From the NCBI GenBank assembly GCA_020622105.1, contig JAHRYP010000002.1, positions 131,675 through 195,674 on the forward strand: a stretch of 64,000 nt of DNA, written 5' to 3'. The position numbers and the translations under genes are program-made. The notes beneath the pieces were generated by a model that saw nothing but the letters and a program-made list of their open reading frames with translations, was not told where the DNA came from and did no database searches. Shown one piece after another: positions 57,565-64,000 of the stretch. How positions within the stretch are numbered: the first letter of the stretch is position 1; every line of letters begins with the position of its first letter. Source of the DNA: Methylotenera sp. (GTDB lineage Bacteria > Pseudomonadota > Gammaproteobacteria > Burkholderiales > Methylophilaceae).

Positions 57565-58659
57565 ATGGCCGCGATTGATATTTCACCCGTTTTAAAATTC
57601 ATGCTCGACAAGGGCGGTTCAGATCTTTTTTTCAGTACCGGCGCCAGCATTCACATTGAAATTGAAGGCGATACGATTCCCATCAATAACCAGCCGATGG
57701 CACCAGGCATGATTAAAGAGATTGCTTATTCACTTATGTCTGCGGATCAGATTAAAGAATTTGAATCCACACTGGAATGCAACTTTGCCCTGAGTAAAAA
57801 CGATATCGGTCGCTTCCGTGTCAATGTGTTCAGGCAGCGCGGCGAAGTTGGCATGGTGATTCGCCATATTAAAACTGAGATTCCATCCATTGAGACCTTA
57901 GGCCTGCCGCCAGTTCTGAAAGACCTGATCCAGCGCAAACGTGGCTTATTGCTGATCGTAGGTGCAACTGGCTCCGGCAAATCCACCACACTGGCGTCTA
58001 TGATTGATTATCGCAACGAGACGACCAATGGTCATATCCTGACACTTGAAGATCCGATTGAATTTGTGCATCCGCACAAAAAATCTGTGGTTGACCAGCG
58101 TGAAGTCGGCATTGACACCCTGTCTTTTGAAAATGGCCTGAAAAATGCGATGCGTCAGGCGCCTGACGTTATTTTAATCGGCGAGGTGCGTGATATGGAT
58201 GGTATGAAAAATGCGCTCGCTTATGCTGAAACCGGCCATTTATGTCTGGCAACCCTGCACGCAAACAATGCCAATCAGGCACTGGAGCGCGTTATTTCCT
58301 TCTTTCCCGAAGATGGCCGCGCTGGCCTGCTGCTCGGCATGTCCATGAATCTGGTTGGCATTGTCTCGCAGCGCCTGATTCCAGGTAAACAAAGCAAACG
58401 TGTCGCAGCCTCCGAAGTCATGATCAATACGCCTTATGTTGCCGAGCTGATTCAGAAACAAAAGATGAGTGAAATCAAAGAGATCATGGCTGAAAACACG
58501 GATATCGGCATGCAGACGTTTGACCAGTCTTTGTTCAAGCTGTTTGCCAACGGAAAAATCGATGAAGACAATGCGCTGGCTAATGCGGACTCCCGCAATG
58601 ACCTGTCACTGAAAATACGTTTTGCAGCAGAAGGTAGCCGTGGCGGCTTCAGTGGCTAA
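57565..58659 (+). CDS. pilU: Type IV pilus retraction ATPase, PilU type
   Basis: A 364-residue secretion ATPase of the PilT/PilU family: N-terminal PAS-like domain, Walker A GATGSGKS (133-140), Asp box, Walker B VILIGEVRDMD and His box TGHLCLATLHANNA. FENGLKNAMRQAPDV and the C-terminus FAAEGSRGGFSG fit PilU, an accessory to PilT. No pilT is adjacent. It is a single gene, with a 194-base AT-rich spacer upstream. Confidence 0.9.
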   Translation: MAAIDISPVLKFMLDKGGSDLFFSTGASIHIEIEGDTIPINNQPMAPGMIKEIAYSLMSADQIKEFESTLECNFALSKNDIGRFRVNVFRQRGEVGMVIRHIKTEIPSIETLGLPPVLKDLIQRKRGLLLIVGATGSGKSTTLASMIDYRNETTNGHILTLEDPIEFVHPHKKSVVDQREVGIDTLSFENGLKNAMRQAPDVILIGEVRDMDGMKNALAYAETGHLCLATLHANNANQALERVISFFPEDGRAGLLLGMSMNLVGIVSQRLIPGKQSKRVAASEVMINTPYVAELIQKQKMSEIKEIMAENTDIGMQTFDQSLFKLFANGKIDEDNALANADSRNDLSLKIRFAAEGSRGGFSG

Positions 58660-58675
58660 ATAACAAACGCAGTGT

Positions 58676-59797
58676 TCACGCAGAAGCCAAACTTCTACGG
58701 AACAGCATCAGCGATAGTGTAAAGAAGATGATCGCTATCGCAAAAACTGCGATAAAACTTGGCCATACCACATCAAAACCGGCACCGCGATAAAGGATTG
58801 CCTGCGCCATACTCACAAAATGTGTGGTAGGTGCCGCTTGCATAATCAGCTGCACAAACAGCGGCATACTCTCCCTTGGCGTAATGCCGCCAGATAACAT
58901 CTGCAGCGGCAGCACCGTCAAAATCAACAGCAAGCCTAGTTGCGGCATATTACGCGCAACCGTACCCATAAAAACACCTATCGAAGTCACCGCAAGCAAA
59001 TGTAGTAATGCCCCGCACATAAATAGAAGAATTGAGCCTTGTATAGGAACATGCAAAACCTCTTGCACCATGAAATACAGTGACAACCAGGCCGCGACCA
59101 GCACCACCAAGCCCATAGACCATATTTTGGCCAGAATAATCTCAGCGGCATTAACAGGCATTACCATCAGATGTTCCAGCGTGCCATGCTCACGCTCACG
59201 TATCAGCGCTGCGCCCGTCAGCATAATGCCGAGCATCGTGATGTTATTCATAATTTCCATGATGCTGCTGAACCAGGCGCTACTTAAATTCGGGTTGAAT
59301 TTAACATGTGGGACCAGACTGATCGGTAATGCCTCATCCTGGCGGAAGCCTTTCAAAAAACCGGCGATCTCGCCATTCATGATATTTTGAATATAACCGG
59401 CGCCGATAAATGCCTGCGACATTCTGGTGGCGTCAATATTGACCTGAATGTCAGGGCTGCGGCCGGCAACCACATCCCGCTCAAAATCAGGCGGAATATT
59501 CACTACGAAAGTATAGATACCGGCATCCAGTCCCGTATCTATTTCCGCAGGCGTGATCATGACCGGCTTTTTAAAATACGGGCCATAAAATGCACTGATC
59601 ATGCGTGTTGAAAGATTGGACTGATCTTCGTCAACAAAGGCTATCGGCGCATTGTGCAGTTCCTGCGAGGTTGCGGTAGAGCTTGCGTAAATAGCACCGG
59701 TAAAGGCCCAGACAATCAATACCAGCATGATGCTGTCGTGTGCGAGGCTGCGCAGCTCTTTTATTCCCAATCGATAGATATTCAGAATGCGGCGCAT
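58676..59797 (-). CDS. ABC-2 type transport permease (YhhJ-like)
   Basis: A 373-residue inner-membrane protein with an N-terminal transmembrane helix, a periplasmic loop of about 130 residues (EDQSNLSTRMISAFYGPYF, RDVVAGRSPDIQVNIDAT) and five or six C-terminal helices, with the typical GTLEHLMVMPVNAAEIILAKI and LQMLSGGITPRESMP. It is the last gene of an HlyD-ABC-permease exporter operon; it starts 2 bases after the ABC gene. Confidence 0.92.
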   Translation of the reverse strand: MRRILNIYRLGIKELRSLAHDSIMLVLIVWAFTGAIYASSTATSQELHNAPIAFVDEDQSNLSTRMISAFYGPYFKKPVMITPAEIDTGLDAGIYTFVVNIPPDFERDVVAGRSPDIQVNIDATRMSQAFIGAGYIQNIMNGEIAGFLKGFRQDEALPISLVPHVKFNPNLSSAWFSSIMEIMNNITMLGIMLTGAALIREREHGTLEHLMVMPVNAAEIILAKIWSMGLVVLVAAWLSLYFMVQEVLHVPIQGSILLFMCGALLHLLAVTSIGVFMGTVARNMPQLGLLLILTVLPLQMLSGGITPRESMPLFVQLIMQAAPTTHFVSMAQAILYRGAGFDVVWPSFIAVFAIAIIFFTLSLMLFRRSLASA

Positions 59798-59799
59798 GA

Positions 59800-62532
59800 T
59801 TATTTTTCCTGCTTATTCAGAAAAATCACGCTCAGCACAGTCAACACTGGAATAAATGCAGCGAGTGCCAGAAAGTCAAAATAAAGGTCTTTAAATTCAA
59901 GCGCTTTGGTAAACAAGCCGCGGCTGATATTCAAAAAATAAGTGGCAGGGAAAACCTGTCCGATATAGCCACCAATCCCGGTCAGCGAAGATACCGGATT
60001 CGTTAAACCGGAGAAACTCACAGTAGCAAGCAAAGTGGTAATTGCAGTCGCACCAAGTGCTGCAATCTGCGTTTTGGTAAACGCCGACATCAGCAGCCCG
60101 ATACCGGTAGTTACCGTCACAAAAATCAACGCAGCAAAACTTAAGGTCAGCAAACTACCTTTAAGCGGCACGCCAAACACAAAAACCGAGAGTGCAACCA
60201 AGCCAAAAAAACTGATCATGCTCACGCCGATATAAGGCAACTGCTTACCCAAAAGAAACTCCAGCCGTGTTACCGGGGTGGCATACAGATTGGTAATCGA
60301 GCCCAGCTCTTTTTCACGCACCACGCCCACTGCCATCAAGATAGACGGGATAAAAACCAGCAATATCGGAATCACGGCCGGCACCATTGCATACAGACTT
60401 TTAAAATCCTGATTGTAACGATAGCGCATCTCGCTATTGGCTGGCACAGCTCTGGTTTCTTTGCCTGTACTCTGTTTTACCAGCTGAGTCAGGTAATCGT
60501 AGTGCATGCCCTGTACGTAACCCAATATCGTTTCACCGCGAAACGGCATGGCACCATCTACCCACACACCAATTTCAGTGGCCCGGCCGCGTAAAATATC
60601 TTTACCAAAATCAGGCGGAATTTCCAGTGCAACACTAACCTCTCCGCTCGACATACGCAGATCCAGCTCATTGCTGCTTCTGATCTCCGGTAGCATGGTG
60701 AAATAGCGTGACCCGGCAATATTCTCAATATAGTCGCGGCTTTGTGGCGTCTGGTCACGGTCGAGCACGGCAAAGCGCAAATCTTCAACATCCATGCTGA
60801 TGCCATAGCCCATCATGAACATCAGCAGCACAGAGCCCAGCAGTGAAAATACCAGCCGCACCGGATCACGCATGACTTCTAGCAGCTCACGATAAGCATA
60901 GCCAAACAAGCGCAGTAAACTGAACTTAGATGGCAGTGCCGCAGGCCGATCTGGCGTTACACCAGCAACAGAAACCGGTTCTGATGTATCAATACCCTCG
61001 CCGGTTGCCTCTTCAATATAATCAATAAACGTATCTTCAAGCGAGGTTTTATTACGCTGCTTAATCAGCACCTGCGGCGAATCACACGCCAGCACGCGCC
61101 CGGCGTGCATCAGCGAAACACGGTCGCAACGCTCGCCCTCGTTCATAAAGTGTGTGGAGATAAAAATCGTGACGCCATCGTTACGCGACAGATCCACCAG
61201 AAAAGTCCAGAACCTGTCACGCGCCACCGGGTCAACACCTGATGTCGGCTCATCAAGAATCAGCATTTCAGGCTTATGAATCACGGCAACCGCCAGTGAT
61301 AGACGCTGGCGAATACCTAAAGGCAGCGTTGCTGCCATCACAGCTCTATGACTCGCCAGATCAAAGCGGTCGACCATCTCCTGAACGCGGCCTTCAATGG
61401 TATCTTCCGCTAGATGAAACAGCTGTGCATGCAGCTCAAGGTTCTGCTCTACCGTCAGCTCGCCATATAGGGAAAAACCCTGTGTCATATAGCCGACACG
61501 TTTACGGGTTTCAAGGTCATGTGCTTTTGCCGGCTTGCCGAACAACCATGCCTGCCCCTCGCTTGGAGGTAACAGACCAGTAAGCATTTTCATGGTGGTA
61601 GTTTTACCGCAGCCATTAGAACCAAGAAAGCCAAAAATCTCGCCACGGCCGATTTCAAAATTAACATGGTCAACTGCAACAAAACTGCCAAATTGCATGG
61701 TCAGATTTTCGGCGCGGATTGCGGGCGAGGCATCCGCCTGAACTTGTCGAGGAGGAACAATCAGCTCATGATGATGCAGGCGCTTTTCTTCAGGCAACAA
61801 TTTGATAAAAGCTGAGTCCAGATTATCAGTAGCGGTTCGCTCAAGCAATTGTGCAGGGCTACCGGTAGCCAATACTTTACCGTTATCCATTGCTACCAGC
61901 CAATCAAAACCGGAAGCTTCCTGCATATAAGCCGTCGCAATAATCACACTCATGTGCGGTCGCCGCTGGCGAATACGGTCAATCAAGCGCCAGAACTGAC
62001 GTCTTGAGAGCGGGTCGATGCCAGTGGTTGGTTCATCCAGAATCAGTAAATCCGGGTCATGTATCAACGCACAACACAGGCCTAACTTTTGTTTCATACC
62101 GCCTGATAACTTGCCGGCGGGTCGGTCGCGAAATGCGGAAAGACCAGTGCTTTCCAGCAGCTCAGTTATCCGAGATTCGCGCTCAGCACGACCCTGACCG
62201 AATAGTCGCCCAAAGAACTCTACATTCTCAAACACCGAAAGCGTCATATACAGGTTCTTACCTAAACCCTGCGGCATATAGGCAATTCGGCTGCATACGG
62301 CCGATCGATGGTTTTTATCGGCCATATTCCCCTCAAGCACATGAACAGTGCCAGACTGAATCTTGCGTACCCCGGAAATCAGCGCCAGTAAACTTGACTT
62401 GCCAACACCATCCGGGCCGATAAGCCCGGCCATGCAGCCTGCCGGAATTTCAAGATGAATATTGTCCAGTGCCAGCATATCGCCATAACGCAGACTTACT
62501 CCGCTCAGGCTGGCAACAGTGGGCTCACTCAT
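59800..62532 (-). CDS. Fused double ABC ATPase/permease exporter protein (RbbA/YhiH-like)
   Basis: About 910 residues. The start is set at the ATG at 62532, which overlaps the HlyD stop (ATGA), rather than 15 codons upstream. It has two ABC ATPase domains (first Walker [10 protein letters not shown], signature [11 protein letters not shown]; second [24 protein letters not shown]) followed by an ABC-2 permease domain with six helices (last ~350 residues). E. coli YhiH/RbbA shares this order. Substrate unknown; likely drug or toxic compound export. Confidence 0.93.
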   Translation of the reverse strand: MSEPTVASLSGVSLRYGDMLALDNIHLEIPAGCMAGLIGPDGVGKSSLLALISGVRKIQSGTVHVLEGNMADKNHRSAVCSRIAYMPQGLGKNLYMTLSVFENVEFFGRLFGQGRAERESRITELLESTGLSAFRDRPAGKLSGGMKQKLGLCCALIHDPDLLILDEPTTGIDPLSRRQFWRLIDRIRQRRPHMSVIIATAYMQEASGFDWLVAMDNGKVLATGSPAQLLERTATDNLDSAFIKLLPEEKRLHHHELIVPPRQVQADASPAIRAENLTMQFGSFVAVDHVNFEIGRGEIFGFLGSNGCGKTTTMKMLTGLLPPSEGQAWLFGKPAKAHDLETRKRVGYMTQGFSLYGELTVEQNLELHAQLFHLAEDTIEGRVQEMVDRFDLASHRAVMAATLPLGIRQRLSLAVAVIHKPEMLILDEPTSGVDPVARDRFWTFLVDLSRNDGVTIFISTHFMNEGERCDRVSLMHAGRVLACDSPQVLIKQRNKTSLEDTFIDYIEEATGEGIDTSEPVSVAGVTPDRPAALPSKFSLLRLFGYAYRELLEVMRDPVRLVFSLLGSVLLMFMMGYGISMDVEDLRFAVLDRDQTPQSRDYIENIAGSRYFTMLPEIRSSNELDLRMSSGEVSVALEIPPDFGKDILRGRATEIGVWVDGAMPFRGETILGYVQGMHYDYLTQLVKQSTGKETRAVPANSEMRYRYNQDFKSLYAMVPAVIPILLVFIPSILMAVGVVREKELGSITNLYATPVTRLEFLLGKQLPYIGVSMISFFGLVALSVFVFGVPLKGSLLTLSFAALIFVTVTTGIGLLMSAFTKTQIAALGATAITTLLATVSFSGLTNPVSSLTGIGGYIGQVFPATYFLNISRGLFTKALEFKDLYFDFLALAAFIPVLTVLSVIFLNKQEK

Positions 62533-63620
62533 TGCGCATTCTTGCTGTCGACTAAAGGCGGCAGGTCTTCGGGCCATGCTGCATTGCTATCAAGGCGTAT
62601 GTAAGCAACACCGGGTAGCCCGGTTTTAACGCGCTTGGCGTAAGCTTTAAGTAGATCCTGCGGAATTTTAACTTTGATACGGAACATGAGCTTTTCTCGC
62701 TCCGTACGCGTCTCAACAGATTTAGGCGTAAATTGTGCCTCAGGCGATACAAAAGTAACGCTAGCGGGAATAGAAATATCCGGGCGCACATCAAGTACGA
62801 TCCGTGCGTCAGAGCCGATACTTACCCTGCCCGCCTGCGAGGTCGGCAGAAAAATGGTCATGTACACATCGGTAATATCAAGCAAAGTAACAACATTGCC
62901 GCCCGCACCCAACACTTCACCTGGCTCTGCTAGCCGATAAAGCACGCGGCCATCAATCGGTGCTGTTAATGCCGCATCTTTGATATCCGCTTTTATTTTT
63001 TCAACTTTGGCCTCTGCTGCCTCGATTGAAGACTGCGCCTCGCTTACGGATGCTATTGCAGCATTAATCGCAGATTGTGCTTCATTCTGCTGAGACTTGG
63101 CAGCACGTGCCGAAGCTGCCGCGCCAGCTTTCCTGGTTTTGTCTACATCAAGCTTCTGTGGGGATACAAAGCCCTTATCAATAAGCTGCTGGGTTCTTTT
63201 CAGGTCTTTATCAGTGAGTGAAAGTTCGCTTTCGCGCTGTGCAACCAGCGCACCCACTGCAGATTTTTCACTTTGTCTTTGCGCGACATTAGCCTGCGCA
63301 ATCGTTTTGGAATCTTTAGCCCGCCTGACCTGCGCCTCTGCCTCATGCAAATCTGCTACGAGTGTTGCGGTATCCATGCGTGCAATGACCTGACCAGCAG
63401 TAACATCATCGCCTTCTCGTACTAGCAGTTCAAGCAGGCGCCCGCTGGTTTTAGTAGCCACATTAACACTGGTAGCTTCAATGCGGCCATTACCTGAAGC
63501 AAATGATTCTGGTCCTTGCGGCCGATGATAATACCGCCAGGAAAATATGCCAGCTGCGACAATAGCCAGCATAAGAAATATAAAATACCAGCGGCTAAAA
63601 TACTTTGAAGTCATGTGCAT
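62529..63620 (-). CDS. HlyD family periplasmic adaptor (YhiI-like)
   Basis: A 363-residue membrane-fusion protein: one N-terminal helix ([16 protein letters not shown]), [29 protein letters not shown] (lipoyl half), a long coiled-coil rich in Ala/Glu/Lys (about 95-215), [18 protein letters not shown] (second half) and a C-terminal beta domain. It is first of the three-gene exporter operon and needs an outer-membrane channel encoded elsewhere, or TolC. Confidence 0.93.
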   Translation of the reverse strand: MHMTSKYFSRWYFIFLMLAIVAAGIFSWRYYHRPQGPESFASGNGRIEATSVNVATKTSGRLLELLVREGDDVTAGQVIARMDTATLVADLHEAEAQVRRAKDSKTIAQANVAQRQSEKSAVGALVAQRESELSLTDKDLKRTQQLIDKGFVSPQKLDVDKTRKAGAAASARAAKSQQNEAQSAINAAIASVSEAQSSIEAAEAKVEKIKADIKDAALTAPIDGRVLYRLAEPGEVLGAGGNVVTLLDITDVYMTIFLPTSQAGRVSIGSDARIVLDVRPDISIPASVTFVSPEAQFTPKSVETRTEREKLMFRIKVKIPQDLLKAYAKRVKTGLPGVAYIRLDSNAAWPEDLPPLVDSKNAQ

Positions 63621-63702
63621 ACCAAAATTGATTGCTTACTTCAATTCTAACCGCAATTGTCAGATTAAGTCGATGCGGGGCCACACGTACAAAGCAATAA
63701 TA

Positions 63703-63732
63703 GAGGGGCAGGATTTAAAAATCCTGCCCCTC
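63703..63732. terminator. Strong hairpin between the Yip1-like gene and the exporter operon
   Basis: GAGGGGCAGGATTT pairs with AAATCCTGCCCCTC, a 14-bp perfect stem with a 2-base loop, about 24 bases past the Yip1-like gene stop. It also sits upstream of the exporter operon. No long T-run follows. Confidence 0.75.
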
Positions 63733-63755
63733 ATAAATATAAAATAAAATGCGGT

Positions 63756-64000
63756 TTAGAGACTTTGTACGCTACCCAGTATTACCAGTGTTGAAACCAT
63801 TAGAAATCCCCATGCGATGAGACCCGCAGTCAGCACCGCACCGAATAAAAGCATGGCATGTCCACGTTCTTTTATCCGAAAAACAGCCGGAATACCATAA
63901 TAAATAAAACTCACTGTAAAAAATAGAGCCAGCGATAACGCCAGTAGATTCAACAGCATATTCGGAATCAGAAAAAAGATAGGCACAATCCATAACGGCG
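63756..64000 (-). CDS. Yip1-like membrane protein, N-terminus cut by window edge
   Basis: The frame is open to the right edge, so only the C-terminal ~81 residues are seen. They contain a hydrophobic segment LLNLLALSLALFFTVSFIYYG, a short polar loop VFRIKERGHAML and another segment LLFGAVLTAGLIAWGFLMV. This is the C-terminal pattern of bacterial Yip1-domain membrane proteins. Function is unknown. Confidence 0.65.
   Translation of the reverse strand, partial: PLWIVPIFFLIPNMLLNLLALSLALFFTVSFIYYGIPAVFRIKERGHAMLLFGAVLTAGLIAWGFLMVSTLVILGSVQSL

Noticed and set aside
58824..59390. 188-residue plus-strand open frame opposite the ABC-2 permease gene
   Set aside because: It is an antisense shadow of a membrane protein gene, rich in Ser/Ile/Cys, without a start context.

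Overview
The window looks like chromosome of a methylotrophic betaproteobacterium, most likely a member of the Methylophilaceae (Methylotenera or a close relative). The reasons are a bacterial formyltransferase/hydrolase operon (fhcB-fhcA-fhcD-fhcC), a separate four-gene cluster for C1-carrier (methanofuran/methanopterin-type) biosynthesis, and betaproteobacterial gene order in the hfq-hflX-hflK-hflC-hisZ-purA and ndk-rlmN-pilW-rodZ-ispG-hisS-yfgM-bamB-der blocks. No rRNA, tRNA, CRISPR array, prophage or intact insertion sequence was seen.

Layout. 1-2.3 kb: the 5' part of an amidohydrolase/deaminase gene and an OmpA-type porin. 2.5-5.7 kb (minus): four closely packed genes for a C1 cofactor pathway (MfnB, DUF447, a dihydropteroate-synthase-like protein, a flavoprotein). 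5.8-12.3 kb (minus): hfq-hflX-hflK-hflC-DUF2065-hisZ-purA. 12.6-14 kb: gltX. 14.2-21.9 kb: a lone unknown gene, then a complete RND efflux system (adaptor, pump, outer-membrane channel) divergent from its TetR-type repressor, with two AcrR/TtgR-like operators between them. 22-25.8 kb: rimO, a ZIP metal transporter and pgeF, with a dispersed repeat.

25.9-29.4 kb is accessory DNA between pgeF and rluD, two genes that are usually adjacent. It holds seven small genes or fragments, all on the plus strand and opposite to both flanks. Several are separated by imperfect palindromes resembling integron attC sites, but no integrase is present. It contains two copies (about 81% identical) of a membrane protein with an HEHVH metallopeptidase-like motif, a small secreted protein, a CopD-like membrane protein, GNAT acetyltransferases and a truncated GNAT duplicate. 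A further attC-like site with an MltR-like gene and a double-domain GNAT gene lies at 55.9-57.4 kb. These two loci are the most novel part of the window.

29.4-43 kb: rluD/bamD divergent pair, then the long minus-strand ndk-to-der block, interrupted by two orphan peptide-type ABC ATPase genes between hisS and yfgM. 43.3-48.7 kb (plus): the fhc operon, with an FMN-binding PPOX-fold gene tightly packed between fhcA and fhcD. The operon oxidises formyl groups to formate in the methanopterin-dependent formaldehyde oxidation pathway, and the 2.5-5.7 kb cluster probably makes its carriers. 48.7-55.8 kb (plus): trhO, an endonuclease/exonuclease/phosphatase protein, a cardiolipin-synthase-like protein, a split mnmC (mnmD plus an FAD oxidoreductase) and a TPR/O-GlcNAc-transferase-like protein. 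57.5-64 kb: a pilU-like ATPase and a minus-strand HlyD/ABC-ABC-permease/permease exporter operon. The window ends inside a Yip1-like membrane protein gene.
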